Below are positions 9,616 to 18,653 of a stretch of 58,962 nucleotides of DNA, one piece after another. Position 1 is the first letter of the stretch. Every line of letters starts with the position of its first letter. The stretch comes from Nibrella saemangeumensis (GTDB taxonomy: Bacteria; Bacteroidota; Bacteroidia; Cytophagales; Spirosomataceae). Position numbers and translations under genes: made by a program. The notes beneath the pieces are model-generated. The model saw only the letters and a program-made list of their open reading frames with translations. It did no database searches and was not told the DNA's origin. Location: positions 1 through 58,962 of the forward strand of contig NZ_BAABHD010000071.1 in NCBI RefSeq assembly GCF_039541915.1, given 5' to 3'.

Positions 9616-12600
9616 TTACTTTTCCATCGGATGCTCTTTCAGCAACTGCTCCGGTGAGTAAAAGTCTTTCTTGCTCTCTACCTCGGCTCTTACTTTTTTG
9701 ACTTGCTCGGGCAAAATCGCCGGGGCCTGGTTACCGAAGGAATTCCGTACGTAGGTCAACACTGCAGCTACCTCTTTGTCGTTGAGCAGCCCCCCGTAAG
9801 GCGTCATCGGCACCTGCCCCGGATAAGTTACACCATTGACTTCAATGGGGCCCAGCAGCCCTTTCAGAACGATTTTGATTAATCGTTCTTCGTTACCCTG
9901 CACCCATTTAGTCCCGGTAAGGGGCGGAAAGCCGGAAGCCGACAAGCCCCGTCCATCGGGCTGGTGACAGGTGATGCAGTAGCCTTCTTTGGCAAAAATC
10001 TCCCGGCCCAGTGTATGGAGCTCCAGTTCGGCTCCTTTCAAATTCGACGTAACGGCTACCTCCTTCACCTTCTTCACCGGCTCCCCTTTCAGGTGTGCTT
10101 CGGCGGCTTCGTACGCGTGAATCATCCACTCATCCAGCGGCTTTTTCCGGGCCTCAGCCAGAATAGGCAATCCCTTTTCTTTACCAATCCAGGAAGCAGC
10201 TACAACAGCGGCCAACCGGACCCGGCCGTGGTCGTCCCGTACGGCCTGCATGAGCAGATCGGCTTGGTCGGCTACCTGATGGCCGGTATACCGCACCACC
10301 TGCGCAGCAGCCGCCCGCACCCGGTAATCCTGAGCCTTCAGCAATTGCCGCAGCAGTTTCTGATCCACTTTGTTCAGGCCCCAGCTCACCCACAAGCCTT
10401 CCAGCAGATGATGCTCGTAGCGCGGGTCATTTTTATCCAGCTTCGTCACCCAGGTAGTCAGCTTCGACAGCACCTCGTTGGCATTCCGCCCCCGAAGTTC
10501 ACGCCGGGTGCGGTAGCGGGTCCGGTATTCCGGCAGTTTCAGGTTGTCCAGCAGTTGTTCGATAGGGGCACCGTCAATCTTAGCCGGTGTCACCAGCGGC
10601 CGCGACGGGTAGGTAATCCGGTATATCCGCCCGTGAACATGGTCACGCAGTGGGTCACGTGCGTTGTGCTGCATATGGCCAATCAGAATATTATGCCAGT
10701 CAATGAGGTATAGCGAACCGTCCGGGGCAAATTCCATGTCTACCGGCCGGAAGTTGCGGTCATCGCTCACGACCAGATCCATGCGGTGCTTACTGGTATA
10801 GCCCGTTCCCTCATCGGTTAAGGTATGCATTTTGGTACCCAGGAACCCGATGGTATTATTAATCAGAAAATCGCCCTGTACCTCATCCGGAAAGTGGCGG
10901 CTGGAAACAACTTCCAGGCCCGACGTTGGCCGTACGCGGTGAGCGTCTTCAATCAGTTGCTTCGACTTATGCGTCGATTCGCCGTAGCGTGGCAGTACCG
11001 AGCCGGGCAGCATCCAGCGAAAATCGGGGCTGGATGTTTCGGCAAAGAAGGGCTGCCCCCACTCATCCACCATGATTCCCCAGGGGTTCGGGATAGCCAG
11101 TTGCGCTGTCCGCTCCAGTTTTCGGAGTTGTGGGCTATAGCGGTAAAAGCCGCCGTTGGTCGCCCGCACTGGCCCGTAAGGGGTTTCTACGTTGGTATGC
11201 AGGAAAACGCCTTCACCGGTGTAGATTGCGCCGGACGGATCGGCGGTAAACGCACTACTGTTGTGGTGGGTATCGTGGTCGTCGAAGCCGCTCAGCAGAA
11301 TTTCGCTTTTGTCGGCCCGATCATCGCCGTCGGTATCCGTGAAGAGCTTGAGGTTTGTGCCCTGGGAAACATAAACACCTTCGGGGGCAAGCTCAAAGCC
11401 CAACGGCAAATGCAGGCCCTCCACAAATACCGTTTGTTTATCAGCCTTCCCATCACCATTCGTGTCTTCCAGAATCAGGATTTTGTCGTTGGGCCGGGCA
11501 TCACCCGGTTTATAGTGCGGGTAACTGGGCATAACGGCCACCCACAGCCGGCCCCTGTTGTCAAAGGACATCTGCACCGGGTTAGCCAGGTCCGTAAACT
11601 CCCGCTCAGACGCAAACAGCTCAATTTTATAGCCCGGCGCTACGGTAAATTTATCAAGGGCGTCCTGTCCATAAAGATAGGTCAGGCTGCCATTTTTCTG
11701 GGGGTTAAAGTTGGTTTTTACCTCGGGCAACGGCCGGGTCCGCAGATCGGCAGCCGCCAGGTCCATCTTCTGCCCTTTGGATGCGGCCAGCCAGATGGCC
11801 GTATCCCGAATGGCCGTTAATTGACGGATTTTCTCAATTTCGGCCGGGTAGTTGTCCGGCCCAAACGGGTTGTACCGGCGGCCATACGCGTGTACGCCAT
11901 TCGGAATTTTATAGTCGTTGTGCCACATCCAGTTCTTCTCCAGCACAGCTTCCTGTACCAGCTTCCGGTTCTTCTGCGCTTTGGCGGGCACCTTGCCAAA
12001 TACCTGATCGGCCAGCAACACGCCCAGTTTCCGGTAGCCTTCGTCTGTGAGCTGAAAGCCGTCTATGGTCAGCAATTCCTTACTGGCGGCATACCACTGC
12101 TGAGAAGGGGTGAATGCATCGACAAACAACACTTTGTTTTTGTCGGCCACTTCCTTCATAGCCTTCGTATACAAAGCCAGGTTCTCGTTTTCTTTTTTAC
12201 CGTTCGGCAGGTCATAGCGATCCGACAGGTCTTCAAACGCAATTGGTGAGATCAGGGCCAGTTGGGGAGGTTTGCTGCCGTTGTAGGTCTGGCTCAGCGT
12301 GTGTTTGACAAAGGCTTCCAGTTCAGCCTTATAGTTATCGAGTCCGGCCTTACCCTGAAATGACTCGTTATAGCCGAAAAAGGCCAGAATAACATCGGCC
12401 TTAAGTCGGGTAAGCCACTGGTCGGGTGTTTCAAAATGACCCTCGCTGTCGGAGTTGGTGGCCAGTTCCGTCTGAAATTTTTCGGCTCCGGGAAACGCCC
12501 AGGGTGAGAACCGGCTGGCGTGGGGCCGGAAGCCGGGCGTATCGCCCCCGTCGCACATATTGCGGATATAAAGCATATGCTCCGGATACCGCACCTGCAG

Positions 12601-12792
12601 CTCGGTCTCAAAATGCCCATAGTTCATCATGCGGGAGCCCAGGTTGTTGCCGACCAGCATGATACGGGCACCCTTATCGGGTGTCAGTGACTGAACCCCA
12701 TTCGTTCGAAAGGCGCTAAAACAAACCGGAAGAAGGATAATTACGATAAGCAGCCATCGGAGGCTGCTCTTTCCACGAAAAAAGGATTTCAT
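9616..12792 (-). CDS. SGNH hydrolase - PVC-type dehydrogenase - HEAT - cytochrome c fusion
   Basis: 1058 residues, exported (hydrophobic segment 12-28). An SGNH/GDSL-hydrolase-like domain spans about 42-265 (MLVGNNLG, FFGYNES). A membrane-bound dehydrogenase domain of the L-sorbosone/PVC type is at about 385-750 (DNRGRLWVAVMPSYP, LEDTNGDGKADKQTVF). HEAT-like helices lie at about 765-905. A C-terminal cytochrome c domain carries CITCH at 939-943 and a likely axial methionine near 996. Related proteins oxidise sugars or similar alcohols in the periplasm and pass electrons to the bound heme; the substrate here is unknown. ThuA is 5 bp upstream in the same operon. Confidence 0.88.
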   Translation of the reverse strand: MKSFFRGKSSLRWLLIVIILLPVCFSAFRTNGVQSLTPDKGARIMLVGNNLGSRMMNYGHFETELQVRYPEHMLYIRNMCDGGDTPGFRPHASRFSPWAFPGAEKFQTELATNSDSEGHFETPDQWLTRLKADVILAFFGYNESFQGKAGLDNYKAELEAFVKHTLSQTYNGSKPPQLALISPIAFEDLSDRYDLPNGKKENENLALYTKAMKEVADKNKVLFVDAFTPSQQWYAASKELLTIDGFQLTDEGYRKLGVLLADQVFGKVPAKAQKNRKLVQEAVLEKNWMWHNDYKIPNGVHAYGRRYNPFGPDNYPAEIEKIRQLTAIRDTAIWLAASKGQKMDLAAADLRTRPLPEVKTNFNPQKNGSLTYLYGQDALDKFTVAPGYKIELFASEREFTDLANPVQMSFDNRGRLWVAVMPSYPHYKPGDARPNDKILILEDTNGDGKADKQTVFVEGLHLPLGFELAPEGVYVSQGTNLKLFTDTDGDDRADKSEILLSGFDDHDTHHNSSAFTADPSGAIYTGEGVFLHTNVETPYGPVRATNGGFYRYSPQLRKLERTAQLAIPNPWGIMVDEWGQPFFAETSSPDFRWMLPGSVLPRYGESTHKSKQLIEDAHRVRPTSGLEVVSSRHFPDEVQGDFLINNTIGFLGTKMHTLTDEGTGYTSKHRMDLVVSDDRNFRPVDMEFAPDGSLYLIDWHNILIGHMQHNARDPLRDHVHGRIYRITYPSRPLVTPAKIDGAPIEQLLDNLKLPEYRTRYRTRRELRGRNANEVLSKLTTWVTKLDKNDPRYEHHLLEGLWVSWGLNKVDQKLLRQLLKAQDYRVRAAAAQVVRYTGHQVADQADLLMQAVRDDHGRVRLAAVVAASWIGKEKGLPILAEARKKPLDEWMIHAYEAAEAHLKGEPVKKVKEVAVTSNLKGAELELHTLGREIFAKEGYCITCHQPDGRGLSASGFPPLTGTKWVQGNEERLIKIVLKGLLGPIEVNGVTYPGQVPMTPYGGLLNDKEVAAVLTYVRNSFGNQAPAILPEQVKKVRAEVESKKDFYSPEQLLKEHPMEK

Positions 12793-12797
12793 AGGGC

Positions 12798-13709
12798 TCA
12801 GGCTTTTTCGTGCTGATCGTATTTAATATCAATGCCTACATTCCCCTTCCACTTTTTGGGTACAGGCTTGCCAAGTTCCCAGTGAATAGCGTTGATGACC
12901 AGTCGCTGCACGGCTTCGACCTTAAAATCTTCGGGATGCCCCAACGTGGTCAGAAACGTTTTACCGCCCCACTCGTTCTGCCAGGTCCAGGCCACCGGGT
13001 TATCCACAGCTGCTTTGTCCGGGTTAACGGCCTTGCCCATCAGCAGCGGAACGGCTCCTTTAGGCGGGTAATTGGGCAGGACATGGTACAGCCACGAGGG
13101 CACATGAAAAGCGGGGGTGACCCCCGTCAAAATCGGGTGTTTAGCCGCTTGCGGAATGACCGACACGTCGGTGGTGCTTTTGTGCCCGTAGTGGGTATGT
13201 TTGGCAGGACCGCCCCAGCCCGGCGGACTTCCAAAGGCAAATTCGCCGAATGCATTCCAGCGCCGGCGTTCGTCTCCTTCCGGGTAGTTGAAGGCGTGGG
13301 TGGTGGTTCGGAAACCCATTGCGGGCTTACCGGATTTCAGATAATCTTCAATGTATTGCAACTGCTCTTTGGGCAGCAGCCGCCAGCGCAGAAAAAAGAC
13401 CGCCAGGTCGGCCTCGCGCAGCGCTTCCAGACCAGGAATGTCTTTTTCCCCGTTGTGGTCGGGGGTAGATTTCAGCACTTTGGTCCGCATGCCGTAGTTC
13501 TTCTCCAATTCGGCGGCAAACAGGGGCATGGTCAGCTCACTGCTGTATTCATGGTCGCCGGTGACAAAAACCACCAGCGGCTTTTCGGCTTTACGCTGGG
13601 CCGACGGACTTGGATTGGCCAGGGCGGCAGCTTTGGCGAGTCCCAGCAGACTGGTTACACCAAGTAAACCCGAAGCCTGCTGCAGGAATAGTCTACGTTT
13701 TGATCTCAT
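12798..13709 (-). CDS. ThuA domain-containing protein with Tat-like signal
   Basis: 303 residues. The N-terminus has a twin-arginine-type leader (SKRRLFLQQASGLLG) followed by a hydrophobic stretch. The body is a class I glutamine amidotransferase-like ThuA fold (VVFVTGDHEYSSELTMPLFAAEL, FFLRWRLLP, GFRTTTHAF). ThuA was named for trehalose utilisation, but the catalytic role of most homologues is unproven. The stop is 5 bp from the start of the cytochrome/dehydrogenase fusion, so the two are co-transcribed and probably act on the same carbohydrate-derived substrate in the periplasm. Confidence 0.9.
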   Translation of the reverse strand: MRSKRRLFLQQASGLLGVTSLLGLAKAAALANPSPSAQRKAEKPLVVFVTGDHEYSSELTMPLFAAELEKNYGMRTKVLKSTPDHNGEKDIPGLEALREADLAVFFLRWRLLPKEQLQYIEDYLKSGKPAMGFRTTTHAFNYPEGDERRRWNAFGEFAFGSPPGWGGPAKHTHYGHKSTTDVSVIPQAAKHPILTGVTPAFHVPSWLYHVLPNYPPKGAVPLLMGKAVNPDKAAVDNPVAWTWQNEWGGKTFLTTLGHPEDFKVEAVQRLVINAIHWELGKPVPKKWKGNVGIDIKYDQHEKA

Positions 13710-13896
13710 AGAAGGTTACGAACGGATGCGTCTCCGGTGCGGGTCGTCCGGAGTCATGGTATGTTTGGCTGCTTTTTACAATAAAAGAAGTTAAAGGGTT
13801 AGCCTTACCCGGTTGGCTGGAACTATTTATCGGGAGAACAGGGTTCGCTTTACTTTCTGTAAGACGGTTGCCGTTGAGCCAGTCCTGCTTACCGGC

Positions 13897-14259
13897 TTAA
13901 TGAGGGACCGTTGTTCTGCCCGCCCGCCGGTAGTGCAAAACGGACCCCACCAGATACCCAAGCGAGGCCAGCGCATAGGCCAGCGGTAAGGCTTTTTTGC
14001 CATCTGAGAAATACAGGCCACTAATAATCGCCAGCACCACAAATTCGGCGAAGAAAACAAAGGAGTCGAAACTCCGGAAATAACGGGCTAGCCGGTGATG
14101 AAAAATGGTAATCAGAAGCACCACCACCCCAATGAGCAGGATGATATAGCCCATCGTGAGGTGGTGATGATCAATTTTATCGACGCCTTTGGCTATAATA
14201 ATAAAACCAGCCAGGGCGTGTGCCAATTGCTTCTTACGTTCTGCTCTAGAAACCGCCAT
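13897..14259 (-). CDS. small polytopic membrane protein, function unknown
   Basis: 120 residues with three clear membrane segments (about 36-54, 65-84 and 88-107) and a possible weaker one near 12-24. The N-terminus is basic (MAVSRAERKKQ), then GVDKIDHHHLTMGY, and a C-terminal tail HYRRAGRTTVPH. I recognise no family. The histidine cluster HHH at 31-33 lies just before a membrane helix. It is transcribed in the same direction as its neighbours, but with gaps of about 90 and 190 bp. Confidence 0.65.
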   Translation of the reverse strand: MAVSRAERKKQLAHALAGFIIIAKGVDKIDHHHLTMGYIILLIGVVVLLITIFHHRLARYFRSFDSFVFFAEFVVLAIISGLYFSDGKKALPLAYALASLGYLVGSVLHYRRAGRTTVPH

Positions 14260-14348
14260 TAAATAGCTGTGATTAGTAAGGCTTTACCTGATAAAGCGTA
14301 AAGCAGGTGGTATTTACTATTTATATGGGTCGGTAAACCGGCTACACT

Positions 14349-14792
14349 TTATAAGTCAGCATCGACGATGAGCCGGATGCCGTCCAGTTGCCGGATGATA
14401 ACCGACGCGCCCTCGGCAATGGTCTGGCCGGTACGGGAGCGGGCAATCCACTCAGCTCCCCGGTAAAAAATCCGGCCTTCGCCGTTAGCCGGAATCGTCA
14501 GCGTCACTTTGGCTCTGTCGCCTATGTACTCCACGTAATCCGTTGACCGTTTGCGGCCATCGAACCAGCGCCGGGCCGACTGGCGGAAAGCCACCAGCGT
14601 CACGATCGAGATGATAGAAAAGCAGAGCAACTGGCTGTTCAGTTCCGGGGTCAGCCCCATCCAGGAAGCCAAAGCGGTTATCAGCGCTGCGGTGCCCAGA
14701 AAAGCGAAGAAGAAGGAGACCGTCAGCAGTTCGATGATCAGAAAGACCAGGCCCATGACGGCCCAGAATTCGGGTAAGGTTAGAAAATCCAT
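14349..14792 (-). CDS. NfeD-like membrane protein, partner of the stomatin homologue
   Basis: 147 residues. Two or three hydrophobic segments (about 10-28, 31-45, 54-68) precede a C-terminal OB-fold NfeD domain (about 85-145: GDRAKVTLTIPANGEGRIFYRG read in part, then GASVIIRQLDGIRLIVD). NfeD-short proteins are encoded next to SPFH/stomatin proteins and are thought to act with them in membrane quality control. The start lies 4 bp after the stop of the SPFH gene, so the pair forms an operon equivalent to E. coli qmcA-ybbK. Confidence 0.88.
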   Translation of the reverse strand: MDFLTLPEFWAVMGLVFLIIELLTVSFFFAFLGTAALITALASWMGLTPELNSQLLCFSIISIVTLVAFRQSARRWFDGRKRSTDYVEYIGDRAKVTLTIPANGEGRIFYRGAEWIARSRTGQTIAEGASVIIRQLDGIRLIVDADL

Positions 14793-14796
14793 ATTG

Positions 14797-15714
14797 TTAC
14801 TGCGCTTTTTCCTGATGTTTTACCACTGTCATGGCTGATGTGATGATGGACGCTAAATCGCCGAAGTTTGCCGGCAGAATCAGCGTGTTGTTGGTCTTCG
14901 CCAGTTTACCAAACTGATCGACCAGTTGCTCGGCCACCCGAAGCTGCACGGCGTCCAGACCGCCCCGCTGCTGAATGGCTTCGGCTACCTTCCGGATGCT
15001 TTCGGCGGTAGCATCGGCTACCGTGATAATGGCCTCCGCTTCACCGGCAGCTTCGTTGATCTGCCGGAGCCGGATCCCTTCCGATTCCAGCACGACTTTC
15101 TGCTTCTGCCCTTCGGCCAGGTTAATAGCCGATTGCTTCTCCCCTTCCGATTGCAGAATGACGGCCCGCTTCTCGCGCTCGGCCTGCATCTGCTTTTCCA
15201 TTGCGTTCAGTACCGTCTGCGGGGGCGTAATATTCTTGATTTCGTAGCGCAGTACCTTTACCCCCCAGCTGATGGCCGCTTCGTCGATCGACTGAACAAC
15301 GGCCCGGTTGATGGTCATGCGCTCCTCAAACGTTTTATCAAGCTCAATTTTACCAATCTCACTCCGCATGGTCGTCTGCGACAGCTGACTTACGGCAAAG
15401 CGGTAATCAGCGATCCCATAAGAGGCTTTCTGCGGATCAACCACCTGAATAAAGATAACGCCGTCGACCCGCACCTGCACGTTATCACGGGTAATACAGA
15501 TCTGTTCGGGTATATCCAGAGCCGCTTCTTTCAGGCTGTGTTTGTACGCTACCCGGTCGAAGAAGGGAATGATGAAATTGATACCTGGCTGCAGCACGGC
15601 GTAAAATTTTCCCAGGCGCTCGGCAACGTAGGCCGTTTGCTGCGGCACCACCTTAACAGTCATAAAAACAAACAGCAGCGCCAGAATCGCAATGGTTAAG
15701 AATACGTAAAACAT
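14797..15714 (-). CDS. qmcA: SPFH/band 7 (stomatin-like) protein, QmcA type
   Basis: 305 residues. A single N-terminal membrane anchor (about 2-20) is followed by the SPFH domain (about 22-180: TAYVAERLGKFYAVLQPGIN is the conserved start) and a long coiled region rich in A, E and Q (about 195-245, with LAEGQKQKVVLESEG). Such proteins oligomerise at the inner membrane into microdomains and influence membrane proteases. It is the first gene of the two-gene operon with the NfeD-like gene. Confidence 0.9.
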   Translation of the reverse strand: MFYVFLTIAILALLFVFMTVKVVPQQTAYVAERLGKFYAVLQPGINFIIPFFDRVAYKHSLKEAALDIPEQICITRDNVQVRVDGVIFIQVVDPQKASYGIADYRFAVSQLSQTTMRSEIGKIELDKTFEERMTINRAVVQSIDEAAISWGVKVLRYEIKNITPPQTVLNAMEKQMQAEREKRAVILQSEGEKQSAINLAEGQKQKVVLESEGIRLRQINEAAGEAEAIITVADATAESIRKVAEAIQQRGGLDAVQLRVAEQLVDQFGKLAKTNNTLILPANFGDLASIITSAMTVVKHQEKAQ

Positions 15715-16069
15715 AGTTCGGAAGGTAGTAAACAGGTGATTAATGAAGGAAATTTGGCGTAAAAAGCCGTATAGTACAACATTTATCAGGATAAGCAGAA
15801 AAAAGATCCAATAGAAGGCCGCCGGACCTGATGAACGGAACGGAATTAGTAGCCAATTAGGTACTGATAATCAAAGGCTTGTAAATCGTATTAAGTACTG
15901 ACAGGGGCTTCAGGTCCGGGCCGGCGGTGGACATTACACCGATGCCCAGGCGCACTTGCCGGACCAGCGCGAACCGAATAATAAACCTCTCGTCCTACCT
16001 TTACTGGTATAAGTAATAAATCTTAGGGATTGACTTTACTAAAGAAGTACAAATCAGTACCTTTAGGCC
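15715..16069. other. 355-bp intergenic region between divergent genes
   Basis: The upstream region of the divergent SPFH gene (minus) and the 128-aa gene (plus). I see no open reading frame of credible composition, no RNA gene and no strong hairpin. TACCTTTA at about 16057-16064 is a weak -7-like element, almost against the plus-strand ATG. Otherwise nothing recognisable. Confidence 0.5.
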
Positions 16070-16456
16070 ATGGTTATGGTAGCACTTTTAGGGGTTCTGG
16101 CAGTAGGCATCATCAGCTTCCTGATTGGTCTGGCCTGGGGGCAGCAGATGCAGAATCATGATGCTTCAGAATCAGACGTTTTCCTTCCCCGGAATACACC
16201 ATCCTTTCACAAAGGCAGCGCCAGTGCACCACTGTTGCCGCTGACCCAGGAGCCCGAGCAGCCGGTCCTGTTTCCGCAACCTACCGAATGGGCCGACTAT
16301 CTGCTGCCCAAGCCGCCTACCAACCGCGATCTTATTGAGCAGGAGTTGGATTACGTGCTCTCCCTCTACCAGCAGGGCAAACTCTCCGAAGAAGACTACC
16401 TCGCCCAGGCCGACGCGCTGATTGATCAACTGGCCGACGCTATTCGTCCCGCCTGA
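16070..16456 (+). CDS. membrane-anchored small protein with SHOCT-like C-terminal helix pair
   Basis: 128 residues. One N-terminal membrane segment (about 3-24) is followed by a polar, proline-rich linker (30-85) and a C-terminal helical stretch (LIEQELDYVLSLYQQGKLSEEDYLAQ split across 86-112). The pattern of leucines around YQQGKLSEEDY resembles SHOCT-type short C-terminal domains, but the match is by eye. The start could also be the second ATG two codons later. Function unknown. Confidence 0.65.
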   Translation: MVMVALLGVLAVGIISFLIGLAWGQQMQNHDASESDVFLPRNTPSFHKGSASAPLLPLTQEPEQPVLFPQPTEWADYLLPKPPTNRDLIEQELDYVLSLYQQGKLSEEDYLAQADALIDQLADAIRPA

Positions 16457-16472
16457 GGCCGGGGCAAAAAAA

Positions 16473-16502
16473 TAGGCCGGCTTCATGATACGAGCCGACC
16501 TA
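16473..16502 (-). terminator. intrinsic terminator of the SulP gene
   Basis: A 10-bp stem with one mismatch (TAGGCCGGCT against AGCCGACCTA, 10-nt loop). A run of seven As at 16466-16472 becomes a T-run on the minus strand. It lies 20 bp past the SulP stop codon. The convergent 128-aa gene ends at 16456, so it may serve both. Confidence 0.65.
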
Positions 16503-16523
16503 ATTCAGGTACACCTTTTGGAT

Positions 16524-18149
16524 TCACTTATTCATTGATGGGATGAGTTTGCTCCGCTGCCCATTATGCCGGTGTGCCGGCTGTGGGTCGTCTTCCCGAA
16601 ACTCCTGAACGAACAGCAGCCGGATATTACGCATCTGGGCCGACTGTCGGTAACTATCAATAGCGGCAATAACATCGCTGTCGATATACGCTGAATGCGT
16701 GCCGTCGATCTCAGCAATGGCGTTATCGGGCAGGTCACGCAGCACCTGAACCAGTCCGGCCTTGTGCAGGAACGTAACGTGGTTGCCCAGCAGGATCCTG
16801 AATCGCTCTACTCCTTTCTCAGTGTAAGTATGCACCTGGTAGCCATGCTGGTAACTATCGAGCAAGATAAAGAATATACCAACCAGCATGCCGACGAAAA
16901 TACCGGTCAGCAGATCGGTTACCAGAATTGCCAGCACGGTTGTCACAAAAGGCAGAAATTTGGTTTTTCCCTGCTGGTACAGTTGCCTGAACACACTGAC
17001 TCTTGCCAGCTTGTAGCCGGTTATCAGCAGAATTGATGCCAGCGCAGCCCAGGGAATCCGATTCAATACGCTCGGCAGGGTAATCACACAGACCAGCAGC
17101 AGGCTGCCGTGAATCAGAGCCGCCCGTTTGGTACGGGCCCCGGCGTTGATACTGATGGAACTCCGGACGATGATCGACGTAATGGGGATACCACCCACCA
17201 GCCCGCTGGCCAGGTTGCCGATGCCCTGTGCCTTGAGTTCCCTGTTGGTCGGCGTCTTCCGCTTCAGCGGGTCAAGTTCGTCGGTAGCTTCTATCGCCAG
17301 CAGGGCCTCCAGACTGGCAACCAGCGCAATAGCCAGCGCCGACAGATATACCTGCGGATTGGTTAGCTGCCCGAAGTCCGGGAACGTTACCAGGCCCAGG
17401 AAGCCAGCAACATCTTCGGGAACCGGCAACTGCACCAGATGCCCATCGCGAAGAACCCACTGCGGAAAAGCGCCTTTGAACAGTTCGTTCATGGTAATCC
17501 CCAGCACCACTACAATTAGGGCAGCAGGTACGCTTTTCAGCAACGGGTGTGTTTTAAAAACAGGACGCTCCCAGAGGATCAGTACCGCCAGTGATACCAG
17601 CGCGATCAGTATAGCCCCCACGCTTACCTGCCCCAGGGCTAACCCAAACTGTTCGATGATGTCGGCTCCGTCGGTCGGAAACAGCACAAACGCTTCTGCC
17701 GAGTCGACATCGTAGCCAACCAGGTGTGGCAACTGCTTAATGATCAGGATGATTCCGATACCGGCCAGCATACCTTTGATGACCGACGTCGGAAAGAAGT
17801 TGCTGATGATACCAGCCCGCGCGAAGCCAAGGCCAAACTGGATAATCCCGGCCAGACAGGTTGCCAGCAACACCGCCTGAAACGATCCGAGCGCTTCCAT
17901 TGCACTCAGTACTACCATGATCAGGCCGGCTTCGGGGCCCGATATACTGAGTGCAGACCGGCTGCTCAGTCCAACGACCAGACCGCCCACTACCCCCGCA
18001 ATGATTCCGGAAAACAGGGGCGCTCCCGAAGCCAGGGCAATTCCCAGGCAAAGCGGTACCGCCACCAGAAAAGAGACAAAGCCCCCCCTGAAATCACCCG
18101 CAATGGTGTTGATATCAATGGCTCCCCAAGGTTTTGCTGTTGCTTTCAT
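16524..18149 (-). CDS. SulP family inorganic anion transporter
   Basis: 541 residues. About ten to twelve membrane segments start at residue 20; the SLC26/SulP core is visible as AVPLCLGIALASGAPLFSG, SISGPEAGLI and GIPITSIIVRSS. A C-terminal STAS-like domain (about 430-525) includes EIDGTHSAYIDSDVIAAID. Family members carry sulfate, bicarbonate or other anions. The substrate cannot be read from sequence; this marine/freshwater-type branch often lies near carbonic anhydrase, but none is present here. Confidence 0.88.
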   Translation of the reverse strand: MKATAKPWGAIDINTIAGDFRGGFVSFLVAVPLCLGIALASGAPLFSGIIAGVVGGLVVGLSSRSALSISGPEAGLIMVVLSAMEALGSFQAVLLATCLAGIIQFGLGFARAGIISNFFPTSVIKGMLAGIGIILIIKQLPHLVGYDVDSAEAFVLFPTDGADIIEQFGLALGQVSVGAILIALVSLAVLILWERPVFKTHPLLKSVPAALIVVVLGITMNELFKGAFPQWVLRDGHLVQLPVPEDVAGFLGLVTFPDFGQLTNPQVYLSALAIALVASLEALLAIEATDELDPLKRKTPTNRELKAQGIGNLASGLVGGIPITSIIVRSSISINAGARTKRAALIHGSLLLVCVITLPSVLNRIPWAALASILLITGYKLARVSVFRQLYQQGKTKFLPFVTTVLAILVTDLLTGIFVGMLVGIFFILLDSYQHGYQVHTYTEKGVERFRILLGNHVTFLHKAGLVQVLRDLPDNAIAEIDGTHSAYIDSDVIAAIDSYRQSAQMRNIRLLFVQEFREDDPQPAHRHNGQRSKLIPSMNK

Positions 18150-18207
18150 CGATCTGAAAAAAAGTAAGGGCCTGCTGGCCCGTCGGGTACTACCAGTATG
18201 TGATCAG

Positions 18208-18501
18208 TTATTGCGACTTCGCCATGGTTGCGGAGCCGGCGTCTATGGTTTGAGAACTAGCCGGGTATCGATTCAGCGACGTCCGCATGACGGACAACTC
18301 CTGATCCAGTTGACGCTGCACTGCCCGGAGGGAATCCACCTGCCGGGTCGTCATCTGAAGCCGCACATCCCGATCAGCTTTCTGCTTCTCAAAACCAGTG
18401 TAAATATTCAGAGCGATCATGGCAAAGATCAACCCCCAAACTGTCCCCCAATTCACTATACTTCTGACTCCTAACCGATTACCACTTCTGTTCGTTTTCA
18501 T
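18208..18501 (-). CDS. small single-pass membrane protein with coiled coil
   Basis: 97 residues from the ATG at 18501 (MKTNRSGNRLG). One membrane helix at about 21-36 (GLIFAMIALNIYTGF) is followed by a charged helical region (about 38-75) likely to form a coiled coil. A longer frame opens at 18552, but its N-terminus lacks family-like features, so the shorter start is preferred. It is encoded between the SulP transporter and the histidine kinase, all in the same direction. No family recognised. Confidence 0.55.
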   Translation of the reverse strand: MKTNRSGNRLGVRSIVNWGTVWGLIFAMIALNIYTGFEKQKADRDVRLQMTTRQVDSLRAVQRQLDQELSVMRTSLNRYPASSQTIDAGSATMAKSQ

Positions 18502-18653
18502 AAAAGCAAAGTATCTGGTACAATTTATTTGACTGTACAAAACTACAGACACCTGCTAAAGGGGCCGTTAGAGAGCTGTTAGAAGATGATGAGAGGACAA
18601 TTAAAGGCTGATGAAAAGTTGGTGAGAATTTGATGAAAAACCGATTAGAAACG

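Noticed and set aside
10825..11820. 331-codon plus-strand open frame inside the PVC-type gene
   Set aside because: Antisense to conserved domains; no recognisable motif or start context.
12810..13667. 285-codon plus-strand open frame opposite ThuA
   Set aside because: Antisense shadow of a conserved gene with a clear Tat leader on the other strand.
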